The notes: generated by a model not told the origin, from the sequence alone. A stretch of DNA of 64,000 nucleotides from Isoetes taiwanensis (GCA_021234155.1 JAJEKV010000039.1:1366001-1430000); one strand, 5' to 3'; counted from the stretch's first letter, positions 33,842-47,749 are shown. Numbers and translations are program-made.

Positions 33842-35401
33842 AAAATGAGTCATTCATCCAAGTCTACTAAAAAATGGTCCATAAATTCAGGTATTGTCCA
33901 TAATTAATGAAATTGTGCTTAATTGCATTGGTATTTAATTCATTTCACGCCAGGCGTGCTTTGAGGTTGATCTTTTCTATTGAAATCGCGCCCGGCGTGT
34001 TTCTTGTCTCTGATACTGATTCAATGCCTGTACTTTTGGCAGTCCATACGTGGAGCAACTGCGCCACGCCCGTCAACAGTGGGTGGAATATGGCTGCCCA
34101 TTACCCACTAGACAGGGCGGGTCAAAGTCTGAGGCTTTCAAGCCATTGGAGCGGACTCGCGCAGCACAATTATCTGTGAGAAGAAGAAAACCGCAAGAAA
34201 ATCAAAAAAAAAAGGTGGTGATGACATTGCGCATCCTTCCGAAAAGCTCATCTAGCGTGTCAGGTCCAAACAGACTCATATAAGATTGTGTTTTGTAAGG
34301 AGGCAGTATGGCAAAAGTGGAATGAATTCTGGGATGCTTATGCACAAAGGAAGCTGCCAGATACTAAAAGTAGGGTGCCTCCTGTTGATGTAAGCATCTT
34401 TGACTTGAATGTGACAGAGATGAGAAAGACTCGAGGGGGCTAGACGACGCCGAGACCATTTGGGTTTTAGACCGGTGCTTAAAGAAGGAAGTCTTATACA
34501 AGAAGAGTGCTTTCACTAAGGATAGGATGTCCTTCGTTGAGTGCTGCGCACCCATGTGAAGGATGTACGATACAATGAAGTCACCTGTAGGAGCCGAAGT
34601 TACAAAGGCTATCGGGGATGTGGCATTATCCGAAATTGGATTCTTCGGACAAATACAAGGTCAAGAATGATGACATCAAGAAGTTTGTATTCTCGGTCAA
34701 ACGACTTCCTAAAGAATTGGAAGGCTAAAAATACAAAACATAAGGAGACTCTACCCCCAAGTCTTGGCCGAAGTTGAGAAGAAAAGTGGCCCTTGTGAAG
34801 AAGATTATCGGAGAAGACGACCGTCGTCAAAGATTCGGTCTCCATTGGGTACAAAGGTCTCTTGCCGTAATCAACTTCGGCCTTAAAAATATATCACTCT
34901 TTGTGTTGGACAGCCAAGGGGTGGGAGAGGAGATATGGGCATGAACCGAAGGACTACAAAGCAGCCTTCTTTACCACTGTATAGGATTGACAACCTGAGA
35001 GGTCCTTCACTATTGTCATCGTTTATCCTTCAGGTGAGTCACATCTGCATGCACTATCCGCTGCTCATGATCTAGAGTGCCTCAAAGTTATTAGGGAGGG
35101 ATGCCTAATATATGATGTTAAGGATAATGAGATGCGAACAGAACGGAAGATGGCACATGTGATCTTTATTATGATATCCATGCTGTCAGACGAGGAATAT
35201 GATATTGCTAAGGCCAAGGGTGACAATAGCAGTGCATGGGAATGTTTTCTTCTAGATGATCCAGACTTAAGAACTATATTCTTTCATACGGATCAGGATC
35301 AGTCAGAACAGGATGAGTCAGAAGAGGATGAGGATCGGGACCCCCTCCTAACACAAGGCACCCAAAATAAAAAACGTACATGGTTTTTTCCTTGGTTATG
35401 A
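33842..35401 (+). pseudogene. Possible N-terminal half of a beta-class DNA methyltransferase
   Basis: A short first exon (MKMSHSSKSTKKWSINS) ends at a GTATTG donor near 33,890. A ~165-bp intron carries two CACGCC palindromes, and the next exon starts after TTTGGCAG at 34,040. It reads PYVEQLRHARQQWVEYGC, then DSYKIVFCKEAVWQKWNEFW and, after frame-damaged sequence, SLFVLDSQGWERRYG (about 34,895-34,940). FTIVIVYPSGESHLHALSAA and a long open tail to 35,401 follow. LFVLDSQGW sits where motif IV (D-P-P-Y) lies in beta-class N4/N6 methyltransferases, and TIVIVYPSG resembles the strand after it. The catalytic D-P-P-Y is replaced by D-S-Q-G, so activity is unlikely. The assignment is tentative. Confidence 0.35.
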
Positions 35402-36540
35402 CTAGAAAACCATTCTATAAAGACAATGGGTGTTTGTGGGTTGATATCATTAAAAACCATATGTGGCTAAACTAATGGGTTCTCTTGTTAGGTTTGTTAG
35501 GGTGGTATTATGGCATGGTAATCGCAATGGCCTTTTTGTAGAGTTTATCAAAATGGTACAGGGTAAATTTTAAGGACCCTAAATGTTTTCGTATCCAAAT
35601 AAAGGTTGGCTAAAGCTATAAAAACAAGAGTCCGTACATTTTGTTTTTGGCGAAATGTGATACAGTCAAGCCCTTTAGTTTTCTTCCCACTTGGCGAAAT
35701 TATAAAGTTCGTATAATTTAAAAATCCTTATGTTGGCAATTTTGTCTTTGTTGGTGGTACTGTTGAACTAAGCAAGTTATCGTGCGTATTTTAGTTGATA
35801 TATTTAAAGAAAAGTGATAATGTGTGTGTATCTGTGGGTACCAACAACAATAAAAAGATCATGATGATGGTGCATATCTAACCATGGGGTTGGGTCTGAC
35901 AATCTTCCATATTCAGACGAACTACATTGTATGCTATGTGAATGGAAATAGCAAATATAATAAAAAAGGTGTGAGTTTTTTTCAATGTTAACATTGCAAT
36001 AGTGTAATGGTCGTGGTTCTTCAATATGGCGATTCCTAAATGAAAGATGTATCTGAATAGATTAGACATGGCTATTTGAATTGATCTGGGCGCGCCTAAT
36101 CAGCTTCAGGGAAGGCGATTCAACACGCCAATGCCGCAGTCAATCTCGGCTAAACCCTGAACGTCCAAAATTTTTCCCCTTTTGGAATGGCTAATTTTTT
36201 ATTTTTTTTAAGAAATGACCCTTATAAACTTTAGCCACAAAATTTTAGTAAAGGTCTAAAAAATCGCCATTTGGCGAGTTTTAGCCTCTCTTTATTACCC
36301 TGGTATTACATATTGGTAAATGAATGTGGTATACTTATAGTGTTTAAGTGTACGATTTGTCCATGTGGTATAACATTATAGTTGTGGATGTGGTTTAATG
36401 TAGTGCTCGTTTTGGGTGATTTTATAATGTGGTTGGCTATTGTAGTAAACTAGCATGGCTAAATGTCATGGTAAAGCACATGTGTGTTTGTTCTATATGA
36501 GCACGGTTTTGTTATGCATTAGCTATATGGTTCTCATTTA

Positions 36541-36704
36541 TAAACCAGTAATGGTATGTTGTTTGAAGCATTTCAAGTTTTTAAGTATAAGACTATTAAG
36601 GACTGTGGATGGTTTCTTATGCATACAAGTAATGGTCTGTTGTTTGAGGCATTTCAAGTATAGAAGACTAAAACTATTAAGGACCGTGTATGGTTTATTA
36701 TGTA
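36541..36704 (+). repeat. Two ~82-bp tandem units
   Basis: The unit running from GTAATGGT(A/C)TGTTGTTTGA to TATGGTTT(C/A)TTATG(C/T)AT is present twice, starting at about 36,541 and 36,624, with roughly 80% agreement. No function is apparent. Confidence 0.8.
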
Positions 36705-37542
36705 TAGTTGTACTTTTCACTGCTAATTCATTGTATCTGTTTTCCTCAATAGCAATAAAATAATAGGGAGCAAGGGGATTTGAACCCCAACCATTTCCAA
36801 AACTCATAAACAATAATAAATTTATTTCCAAATATATGTAGAAAACTAATTTAGATCTAACATCTACAGCAAAGCAAAAGGTAAATATCTGGTATAGGAG
36901 GAAAGTGACGACCTTGCAATACTCACGTACTGACCTCTTGCATGTGAGAGAAAGAAATAAAGCATGTGAGAATGTAATGACCTTTAAAGTTTCCAAAAAG
37001 GCCCTCTAGCATGCAAGTATTGATCAAAATTAAGTTCTATATTTAAACAATTTACTAAGTTTATAATTCTAGCAATGCAGACCTGACCTTTATATCCTTC
37101 TTAATCGAAGATGGACGCCATAGCCAGAACTTGGTTCTCTGTTAAAAATAAGGGAAAAAACATCTGTCAAATCAAAGAAATGGAAAAGGCAAAATGGAAA
37201 AATGCTAAGAAATATTGGAATGCTCACAAGGAATAACACTCCCGGAAGGAGTTGCAAAAGCCACACATAAAAACAAACCTTCTCAAGCCGGAAAGAAATG
37301 CCTCGGCACAAACAAATCGCTATAGCCGCTGGATTCAATATTGGCTCCTATGTAATGACGAGAAAAGGGGCAAGTCAGTCATGGCCAGATACTAGATTTT
37401 AAAAACTGGAAAGAACCTTTGATAAACTAAAAACTCCAAAACAGCCACATAACTGGCGATGCAACATTTCTGGACTAGTGATGGCAAACTCCCTTAATAT
37501 GGTATGTAACCTTCCTTAATATGATATGTCAGCTACAGGAAA

Positions 37543-37704
37543 AGCAAAGGATCAGCACCTGTAAAATGTAAAACAGAGAAAGGCTTTACTTTAATCTCGA
37601 ATGATTTAACGTAGAGCTACAAACAAAACCTCTCGAAGCAAAGGATCAGCACATGTGAAATATAAACAAAAAAAAAGACTTTACTTTGATCTCGAATGAT
37701 TTAC
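37543..37704 (+). repeat. Two ~70-bp direct repeats
   Basis: AAGCAAAGGATCAGCAC...CTTTACTTT(A/G)ATCTCGAATG occurs at 37,543-37,611 and 37,637-37,704, separated by about 25 bp. Confidence 0.8.
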
Positions 37705-38439
37705 AAGAATGGAGTAACTAAAGAAAATACCAGGAAGAGATTATCTGGATGTGCAAAACAAAGCCTGTCGTAACATCACTTAGCTGGAGAGAGAAGAAAC
37801 CTGCAAAGAAAAAATTAGTTTGAAAAGATATGAAGATTTTTTAATGGCATATTAGAAAAAAGCACATCAGAGGCTTGTAAAGTCGTACCATCACAAAATA
37901 TGCAAGCTTTTATGCTCTTCATTGCTTATGTTGTAACTAAACCCATTCCGGAATACCAAGAACTTGGCTTTATGCTTTTGAAGCAGAAGATGAAAAACAG
38001 GGGCTTCCATGGCTGCAATGGCGATATTGTTTACCACATTACAGAATAAGGAGAAGAGGGATGGAGTTGGATCCGCCATGGAGCCGCTGGAGTCGGGAGC
38101 CGGAATTGGATCCGCCAGAGTCGCTGGAGTCCGGGGGGCCAGGGTCGGAGCTGGAGCAAGGGCGGTGGAGTCGAAGCAGAATAGGGTAGAGGCAGAGGTA
38201 ACGAAAAGAAAATACGTGCATTTGAATTTTATCCCGCCACATTGAGTGGGAGGGCGGGATAATTTGAAGAAAATTTGTTATAAAATGTTGGGAAAAATTA
38301 AAATACACCCCTATATTTTGCAAACTCCAAATTCATGCAGTGGCATGCGCCAACGATCAAAATCTCTGTCAATGGCTCTTGCCTTTTAATATTTTATCTA
38401 GAAACAAAGCAACCTTCAAATCCAGAGCTTGAAGGGGTT

Positions 38440-38880
38440 TTCCACAAAGCAGTGGTTTTGTATATGGAAACGAGGTTCTTATATTTTGGGAGGATGGAAC
38501 CCTTTCACACGTAAGCAAAGTTTATGCCATAAATCTGGCAGAGGGATCGAAGATATAGGTTAAGTGTCCTAGCATGACTTCTGCTAGAGTTGGATTTCCT
38601 TGTATAATGGTGGAAGATAAAATATATTTTTGCTGGAGGTGAAGAGGAAGATTGCCTTGCCCTTGCAACTGTGGGTGTGTACGATGTTAAAAAGAGATGC
38701 TGGGAATCACTCACTGATATGTCAAGCCCGCAATCTCGGTGCATCACTGCACTTGACCATGATTATTTTTGCATCTTATTTGGACTTGCTGAAGAGCAAG
38801 ACGTTGTGGTGGAAAATGTGCATAAGTTGAAATATAGTTGTAGGTCTGGAAGAGTGAAGTGCCCATTAAAACCTTATTAG
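38440..38880 (+). pseudogene. Kelch-repeat (F-box/kelch type) protein fragment
   Basis: In shifting frames the strand encodes SARVGFPCIMVEDKIYF, then a Gly-Gly and EEEDCLALATVGVYDVKKRC, then WESLTDMSSP. The pattern is a kelch blade: '(V)DKIYxxGG' about 25 residues before 'YDxxxxxWxxLxxM'. A weaker preceding blade (NEVLIF) lies near 38,470. The frame then runs to a stop at 38,880 (VENVHKLKYSCRSGRVKCPL). Plant F-box/kelch proteins are ubiquitin-ligase adaptors, but no F-box is visible and at least two frameshifts are present. It is a fragment. Confidence 0.5.
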
Positions 38881-41045
38881 ACAAGTGCATATTGTAGCTA
38901 GGTACTTCTAGTGTGGAGTTTGATGAATCGGGACTTCCTATTTTAAGGTGGCCACTCAAGGTGGAAAAGCCTTTCTCCTCATTGGAATGTTGTAAGTTAT
39001 GCATATGAGTTGATATTTGGCACTCATGTTAAGTTTCAAGTCTATTTTTGTAAGAAGTAAATAGAAGACCTCAAGATGCATGTACCATATTTTGCTGGCA
39101 TTGCCTTGAACCTTGCAATTTGCTAACAAATAGATGATAACTTGCAGCCAGGACGTATAGCGTATGTTGGGACAATAAACTTGCTATCATCTAATTAGAA
39201 GAACTATCAACACATTATGTAGGAGAAAGTCAGTTGGGACATGATTTTGGTTGTTTAGTGACATGCAGAGGTCGGGAGCTGCAAAACTAGAATCATGGAG
39301 CAATTGGCTTCCCTTTACAATATTTAATCATGGATACAACATCTATAATGCTCCAAAATGCAATACAGGCGAAGGACAACCCAATCGGTACATATGGCGT
39401 ACCACACATCAATTGATATTTGGTAGGACGTGCAACCTACCATTCCAAAGTCATTGGTTTGATAGGACTAACGTGGGTGTAGTAATGGTTATCCTAAGCT
39501 CGAGTCCCTCAACGTAAGAAATGGTTGAATATTCGTGGCCGAATTCACTCAACGTTGAATTAGTACAATGGTCTATTTGGAAAATCAAGATAAACATCAA
39601 ATGAAATACTCTAAATTTTGATACTAAGCAGTGACCTGTTGGTGTTATACCATGAAATAACTTGAAGGCAAAAGTTGCCAATTAAATGTTTTCTCCATTC
39701 TGGCAGATCTATAGACAGAAATAGCATTGACAATGAGGTAGTGAAAAGAATTTGCAACGATGGTGTAATCCAGCAACGTTACAACTCTTAAAGTTTTATA
39801 AAGGAATTGGCAAGGAGATTTAGGGGCACTAAAAATAACTTACTTATCCCAAAGGAAACCCTTTTTCAAAAAACTGCCCTGGTCATTTTCTATCTAAACG
39901 CCATAGCTACAGCTATTCTTGCAAATAAGGGGTCGGAAGAACTGGGTCTCGAGGAAGCTTCACATGCAGATAAGGATAGGCATGCCTTCATGCAGGCCAG
40001 CGATCTGGGAAGAATACTTATTTTTGAGCTCAAGCCCCAGCATCGAGCTTCCAAGTCGAATCTGATTGAACAGGAAAATGCTTCACTTTAGGCGGCATGG
40101 CTATGGCGCATCTGTTATCGAAAAAAATAAAAGGCTGAAGCGTTAACGCTGGAGCCATTTCAATACAGTAGGGAGACAGGTGTGCACATTCGAAATCGCA
40201 CTGCACCCACAGTTGCCGTTGCATAGGCTAGCATTCCCGCTTCAAAAATTTTCCCATCATTAATCATTGAAAAGATGTGCTTTACATGGCCTGGTGACTC
40301 GAACCGCAAATTATCCGTAATAAACAATAGGTCAAAATTACAACGGCTCTACACAATAAATGCCTATTTTACAGAGCTGGTCGATTTGTTCAAGTTTCAA
40401 GCTATTCTTATGGTTATTTATGTTGTTCAAGCATCAATAGTGTGATCAATTCTGGCCTACACTAAGAGCCAGTTCACATGCTTGTAAAAGGGTTCACTGT
40501 ATGTGAACCGGCTCTTAGGTCTAATTATTCTTTTTCATATATTTAAAAGTTAACCATTGGATTATAAACCATTGAAATGTTAAATATACACAATAAGTAC
40601 AGCAAAATATATAAATACATGCCCGAACTGCAGTTGCCCCCAAGTGAAACCAGCGCAAGCATAAATCCACCAACAACTACTTCTATAGCATGAAATTTAT
40701 GACTGTAACTACGAAATTCGGGATATAATTTAAGATTCGTGACCAGGCCGAAAATTCCTCGTGAAGTATGTCTATAGCTTTGTAGCTGGTCTAGTGGCCA
40801 AAGAACCCCTTCCAAGTGCCAGAAATTCTTCTCAATGTATGGCTATAGCCCTACAGGAGATCTAAACAGGCATTGAAGCATTTGATTTCTCCATGATATA
40901 GAGCCGCACCCGGGGTGGCCGGGGGGGGATGTAGCATAGAGTGGAGGGCGGGGGTTGCATTATTCTATAGAGACCCCCATGATACTTTGTATTTCTCTAT
41001 GGTAGAGGTATGCGTCCACCCATGTATGTGATGTTTGTTTCTGTT
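38881..41045. other. No gene seen; one small inverted repeat
   Basis: Open frames such as 39,807-40,091 lack any family resemblance or good gene context. A hairpin at 40,461-40,518 (TAAGAGCCAGTTCACATG and its reverse complement with one or two changes) looks like a small foldback element. The word GAACCGGCTC recurs near 52,775. Confidence 0.4.
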
Positions 41046-41185
41046 TGACCCGAAACCGATCGATCTAGCCACGAGCAGGTTGAAGAGAGCTATAACAGGC
41101 CTTCGAGGACCGAACCCACGTATGTAGCAGAATACGGGGATGACTCGTGGCTAGGGGTGAAAGGCCAACCAAGATCGGATATAGC
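41046..41185 (+). pseudogene. rrn26: Mitochondrial 26S rRNA fragment (NUMT)
   Basis: The stretch GACCCGAAACCGATCGATCT...GGTTGAAGAGAGCT...GACCGAACCCACGTATGT...GGCTAGGGGTGAAAGGCCAA...GATCGGATATAGC follows the plant mitochondrial large-subunit rRNA in one continuous block of about 140 bp. The mitochondrial version is recognised by 'CCAACCAAGATCGGATATAGC', which differs from the plastid version. The match stops abruptly at both ends. It is a nuclear copy of organelle DNA and is not expected to function. Confidence 0.85.
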
Positions 41186-41764
41186 CATCTCGAGGAAGAC
41201 GAAGGATATCAACTAGGCCTAGGCGTTTGTATCCTTCTCCTTCTATGCATCTTCTATCTCCTTCTGTTCGTAGTCTCTACGGGGTGCAAGCACTTCCCCC
41301 GGGATTGCTCAAATGTTTCCCCGGAATAGCTGGATGCACACTCTGACCTCGCGATCAATGGGATGCAGGAATTCGATATCCACCTAATCATAAATATCTT
41401 CGTTTGTATTTACCTCTAGACGAATACCCAGTAAGGGTAAGCCATTAATGTGAGGCTCGGGATCGCGGGAATGTTACTTTCTGTAAACTAACTCATAATG
41501 ACTCAAAGTTTCACAGATCTTTAATCTAACTAATTCTAATAATCTCTATTCTGGTGACCAACCTTCTTGGTTGTCGCGTATAGCCAAGGGGCATGCCCCA
41601 AGGCTAAATGGTCACTTGGTGGTTTTGTTTAGCTTTGTTTTGGCCTTCCTTTACTCCAAAAATTATATTCGCTTCGATCAAGAGTGGCCTCCTCCTGCGG
41701 AGGGGGGCCCCAGAATTATATTTGCTTCCACAAGGCCCCCAAAATCGAACTACTATATTTAACT

Positions 41765-42050
41765 AGTATCATATCAACTATAAACCACAATAATATTGGT
41801 TTTTTATGCATGAATATACTTGACAACAGAAAACCACATGTCATAGTGGTTTGTCAAAACTAATAGTGGTTTATGGCATGGTTATCAATGCCAGTAATCA
41901 ATGCCATAGTGGTTTGTCAAAATATTTATGTTTTATAACATGGTTTGTGCATATTATAGTGGTTCATTGAAATTAATAATGATTTGCTAAAATCGATCCA
42001 AGACTTGTGATATGGTTTGGTGGCTAGTTTTATTATGCACAATGCTAATC
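41765..42050. repeat. AAACCAC/GTGGTTT word array, first patch
   Basis: Words such as AAACCAC, ATAGTGGTTTGTC and CATGGTT recur every 20-40 bp in both orientations. The same vocabulary fills 46,190-46,600 and 47,750-48,330, so this is a dispersed family of AT-rich palindromic repeats. Confidence 0.65.
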
Positions 42051-45000
42051 AACATAAATATCATATAATACTTCCACGACCTCAAGATGATTGCACATTA
42101 TACTAAGACAACATTGAATGCTTAATCAGAGGGGTAGACTTGACATTTGACATTATTTTTATAAGCTAAGTTACCTTTACCAATTTATACTCCTCTCTCT
42201 AGACAAATTTAATTATTCTTCTGAAATTCCACTTCATCAAATGATGGTGAGCATTCTCATTATGTAGCTTTCACCCTGCTTGTCTCCACTGTAAATGCTA
42301 GTTGTGTGCAACTGTTTTTCAGCTTGTCTATCCTAATCAACCATGGGAATGTTGAGCATTCTCAAAGATGTTGGCATTTTTGTCTACCATCAGAATTTAT
42401 TCGATTATTGTAGCCAAATATTTTCTATGATCGTTCAAATAGAATATAATAAAATAGAATAAAGCACAAATATGTTTTTAGAGGAACATAGGCTTTATGA
42501 ATGCAAACATTAATACTTATTACTCAACTCAATTGATAGAACAATGTCCTAAATTATTACTTTTATATTCCCAATAATTTACAGATAGTTTACCACAACC
42601 ATTAAAAGACCACTGGCTATATAGATCCGAATTGATATTTTTATTCAAAACAATAACTGCAAAGAGCTCATAAGTATCATGCATATTCTAGATTATAAAA
42701 AGTGAAAAAGATTCACCTCTCCGAAACTCTTGGAAAACCAAGTTCTATATGGCAGCCCTTCTAGAGATAGCCCTCCAGTTTATGTACTATATTCATTAGT
42801 TTCCAAATCTATGCCCGACGAATAGCCGAACAACATTGGGCATTTTTCTTTTGATTTACGGTGAAGTAATGTCTTTTGGTAAATTTTGAAACTTCGAGAG
42901 GTGCAATTATTTGAGACCTGGATTTGATAATCATTTTGAGGTACATTAGAATTCAATTCGAAAATACTAATATATTGATTGAATAGAATAGATCTATATG
43001 GACTTTTATAATCTACGGAGACCAAATAGCCTCTCACTTCTCACCATCTACAAGCCAAATAACTTAAATATCTCTGAATTGCGCCGAATATGCCTTCCAT
43101 CTTAGTTCAATTATGAAGAGAATGTAAAAAGGACCTGTTGCACTTATGGAGCACTAGAATCTGGAACTATTTAACGAACACTAATTGCATACATTCAAGC
43201 CATTCAATACTTATTCCATCTTATTGCATCTATAAAGAATGTAGAGATGATATGTTATGCCCCCACTAATGTACATGGCGTGAAATACAACACAACGATC
43301 AGAATAATCTTTGCTAACTTTACGATGATCATGGCCACTTTCACAATGAGACGTTGAAGCCGTAACCTTGGGCATGACTGTTTAGGGTCTTACCAAATGA
43401 CCCAAAATAAACTTATCTAGGGGAGCTAAGTTTATATCATAAATGTGGAGGTAGCACATTGGTATGGCTATGGGCCAAAGGCCATCAAAGGGGAAAAGCA
43501 GCATTGGGTTGCTACTAAACTACATTTTGGAGTTGAACATGGTAATCAGAAGAGCCCATTGATCCATTTTTCCATAGGGTTTGGTCCCAGTCCCATATTT
43601 AAAGATCATCCACCATGTGTGGAAGAAAGGGACGATTTTCTGGGAGATTTTTTCCTTTGTCTATTCTAGCAGCATTTTTTATTGTCTCAAATCAAATAAG
43701 AGCCAGGGGTTCTTTGCACTATAGAGAAATTAGACCCAGATGTTTTAGAAGTGTTCACTCCGATATGTCATGGAAATTAAATGCATGCATGCATATGTTA
43801 TCTTTGGCTCTAAAGATTGTATAAGGATATATTGCAATTGTCGAATACTATGATAAGCAAATGGCTAAAATCACAATGAGTGCATGTGATAAGCCATTCA
43901 ATAATTATATTGGTGCTCCATTCCATAGATGCAACATATTATAATAAAATGAATGGTAGGAAGTGATCAAAAAGTACTGAATTACCAAATTAAGTTTTTA
44001 TTCGCTCGCATTGCATGCCTTCACGATGGAACAACTATTGTCATGATATATCCAAGTGTTTTTACATATACCAGACGTGGACTCACTTCCAACACATATG
44101 AGGTGCCTATATCACTCTCAGTATATCATCTTATCTTATCTTAATATTATTCAACATATATGGCTTGAAGGTAGAGAGCATAGAGACCTATCTTTTCTTT
44201 TGAGAGACATTTCCATTCTAACTAATTAGAAGATTGTTATGACGCTCTTTGGCTTTAACATTGATTGACCAGCATATTTTATTCCTAAAGTTTGTTTCGT
44301 ATACTTAAAAAGTTGACCAATCACCTTTCAATTTGGCAGGGGGGCAAGGCTTTTTAATGGCAAAGTTATACAAATAATACTAGGTTCACGTATACACAAC
44401 TTTAGCCAATAAAAATTTACTTGGGCAATCGTGCAATGGAGACAAATACAAAAAGTGAGGTGCGTATTAAACACAAGCTGTAATTTGTTATTTATTTTTT
44501 GAATGCCACGTGTATTTAATATATATGCAAAACGCTTCTCCATAACGGCTTAACCTTATTTCATTTTCCCCCTCTTTTTCATGCTACGCTTGGCCGCTTT
44601 CATTCCTCATTCTTTCTCATGCTATGCTATGTTGGATAAATGGCTATGGCGAACTAGCGACTGAAGAATGGCGACACTGTAACTCGGACAAGGCGATTTG
44701 CGGCAAAGATCCGTGTCTTCAGACTGTTCTTGACTGCCTTTGCTGCTCTTAGTATTCTTCAGGTGTTTTTTTGCGTCCGTCATTCTCGATGCATAAGGTA
44801 TCTATTTCAGAACTTTTTACAGGATTTCTTGCTTGATCTAGGATGATCGATTCTCAAAGAAGAGTTGGATGCTGCTTTTCTGGTGTGGCTTGTGGTAGTT
44901 TACAAACTCTCTTTACTGTTTTGCATGTAAGGGCATGCAAGAACCATCACCTAATGGTACTATATCTGAACATAATTGATTTGGCCTGTGCGGCTTGCAT

Positions 45001-46189
45001 TGAGTTTCCTTATTTTGCCTTTCTATGCATTTCCGGCAAGCTAACATATTTATCAAATAGCTTTTTTTCAGCTTGCCCTAGTTGCCTCTGCGAGTTCTTG
45101 CTAGCCACCTATTTTATTTGAGCGTTATCGGCATTGTGCATCTCAGTGTGATATCTTAACAGCATGCACAATGGATATTATTTGAGATGTTTTTGCCATT
45201 ATCGGCATGCTGCTGATTATTTGGGAGTGAAGCGATAATAGTTCTTTTACCTCACTGTTTGAAGTAAGGAAAATCTATGTGTCTTCAAAAAAATTGCTCC
45301 ATCTATATTCAATCTATATTCATGGAAGTACATATTCTTAAAAGGGTTTGTGATTTCTTGCAAGTGCCCTCTACAGGTCTCCAAAGAATGAACGGACCCA
45401 TTTTGATTGTAGCATTTCTGCTGTTCGGATGAAATACAAAGTTGAAATCTGAAGCTTCTAATTTCGGAAATTCATATGTCTGATTTTATCACTCTCCATG
45501 TAACATATAGCTATCTCATCTCAGGTATATATATTTTAATTTTCTTTTCATTCATTGCATGCATTGTCTTCAGTATTTCCAGGATAATATTTGTACGTTG
45601 TTGAGGAGCTAGTGTATGCGGGTAAGGCCTGGTTTGGGTTTTTTATAGTATATATCTGTGTTTTTTGCCTCTCTTTTATACGGTTTATTTATTTTTATTT
45701 GTTTATCTGGATGTGATTCTACATTTTGCCTTGAATCAGTCTATAAGAGAATAAATTAGTTATTTCTTTTATATGCAATTCGTTTACTATATCTATTTTT
45801 TACCCTTTTCTCATATGGGATACCATGTAATCCTTCTTACGCTCTAGTCATTGGCCAAATGGATATTAGGGTTCAAATCCCTAAGCTGCCTCGTATTTTT
45901 TCTTGGATGGTTTTTTAAATATCACATTTTATAGATGATCATCATTGCTTTACGATGACATAAGCATTTCTTAGTTTCTTATAAATCAATAATGATCACA
46001 AAGTTAAATCGTTTAGGATTTGATTGAAAAATTGTAACCAAATGATAAGAGTTGTTGGACATTTAAGCATAAATCAATAATGATTATAAAGTCAAAAAAT
46101 TTAGGCTTTGATTGAAAGATTGCAACCAATTGAAAACAATTGTTGAACAAATATATCCTAAAATTGGCAATAAAACTAACTGCATCCAT

Positions 46190-46600
46190 AAAAACACCAT
46201 TGGTTTGTCCTAATACTAGTTACTATATTGATGGAAAAAGCAATACCAATTAGCCTATATTTTGTGATAAACAAAGACATTTTATTATATCTAACAACGT
46301 TGATTTATGTTCAAAATACATATAATTTCATCGGGAAACCATTATAGCTTCCATAGATAAATAAAGTTGAAACCACTATTACTTTATGGCATTGGACCAT
46401 ATCTTTAAAACACAACAATAAATCACTACTAAGACCATATTATTAAACCACGCAAAATAACTGCTATAAGAAACTATAAGGTTGAATCGTGGTAGCAAAC
46501 TAGAATAATAAACTATACACAAAAACCATAGTACATAACTATTCATGGTTAATCAACATATTAACCCACAAAGTAATATTACTTTATTATAGTGATTCAA
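46190..46600. repeat. AAACCAC/GTGGTTT word array, second patch
   Basis: Repeats such as AAACCATTATAG, AAACCACTATT and AAACCACGC-AAAATAACTG recur through the stretch, mostly in the AACCAC orientation. A T-rich boundary follows at 46,610. Confidence 0.6.
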
Positions 46601-47749
46601 TATAAAAAATGTTCAAAAAAATTGATATTAGTTAATTTTTGGAGGCCTTGTGTTCGATCAAGGGGGTTGGGGTGGGGGGGTGGGGGTTCCTTGCTTCTTC
46701 ATTCGAACTATTCATTTTGGCATATCAATATTTTTTTAACTTAAATGGTTGGAAGATCCTAAAAATTGTTAAATGATGTGGTCGTAGCTTAAGTAAATAC
46801 CCAATACATGTTAACCTTGCTAGGCATATTTGGCCTCGGTAGGTCTAAAATGTTTTCTTCAAGCCTCGTTACGCCTTTTCAGACCTTTTCAGACCTTTTC
46901 AGAATCGATCAAACATCCAAGAGTCGAATTCTTGATACAATCATAGATTAGAAAATACCTTCAACCTATGAATTGGAGGAAAATGTTTTCAGAGCGATTG
47001 AAAATTTCTCAATAGTCTTAGCATTTGTTGAAGATTTGGCCTCTTAAATAGAATTGAATCGAACTGTATTGACTTTTATCATCCACGAAGACCAAATGGC
47101 ATGTGGAACCCAAACAAAGGACAACAGGCGTATTGCTGTCCAAGATTAAAAACCCTTGTCTGGAAGGGTTTTCGAGGGAAAAACCTTAGCAGTAACAGGC
47201 TTGCTGACCAACTATACATTCGTAGATGATTGTGAGATGATCGTATCCCCAACAAGAATCCAAATGAAGCTATCTATATATGGCATGCTCCTATATTGAT
47301 ATCAACATTAGAAAGCATCTAAAGATAATTCTAAATATGAAATTGGATGGATTGTATCTTGGAACCAAACTTGGTAAAGTGTATGAATGCACTAACCTTT
47401 AGCTTATTATCTGCAGGTGTAAATGGATCAACAAGGAAGGAATCCGAGCTAGGGAACATATGCATCAAAAGAAAAAGTACTCGGATATTATATTTGATAT
47501 TTTCTAATGCATCAAGTATATGCATTAGGTTACACATAATTACATTAAAAAAGTAGTTGATTCTAATGTCTAAGTAATAAATGATCTTTTAGTAAGTAGC
47601 AACTATAGTTTCAGAACCCTGATAGAAGATATTGGTTTTCTAAAGATGCAAAACAATTTACAAGAAACCAAACAATGACAAATTACAAAAGATACCTTTT
47701 GTGCTTTTTTCATGATATTTTAATAAGGTCAAAGTGCTTCAAAACCACA

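Larger units (their letters stand above)
35402..38440. other. Gene-poor interval, possibly a long intron
   Basis: No gene is recognised. The stretch contains the two small tandem repeats annotated separately. If the methyltransferase-like segments at 33.8-35.4 and 48.3-49.1 kb belong to one gene, this lies inside its intron. Confidence 0.35.

Noticed and set aside
36765-36800. tRNA-like GGGATTTGAACCCC
   Set aside because: Resembles a T-arm on the minus strand, but the rest of a cloverleaf is missing.
38009-38245. Gly/Ala/Arg-rich 78-residue open frame
   Set aside because: GC-rich low-complexity sequence gives open frames by chance. No homologue is recognised.
39807-40091. 94-residue open frame
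   Set aside because: It lacks an ATG at its start, and neither a domain nor an intron structure supports it.
41364-41380. TGCAGGAATTCGATATC, as in a common cloning polylinker
   Set aside because: Only 17 bases match, and the flanks do not continue as vector. It is most likely chance, though vector contamination should be screened.
44843-45121. Cys/Leu-rich 92-residue open frame
   Set aside because: No family resemblance, no splice or promoter context, and composition typical of translated AT-rich non-coding DNA.
45850-45895. tRNA-like GGGTTCAAATCCCT
   Set aside because: Only a B-box-like word is present. No acceptor stem or anticodon arm can be folded, so it is not a tRNA gene.
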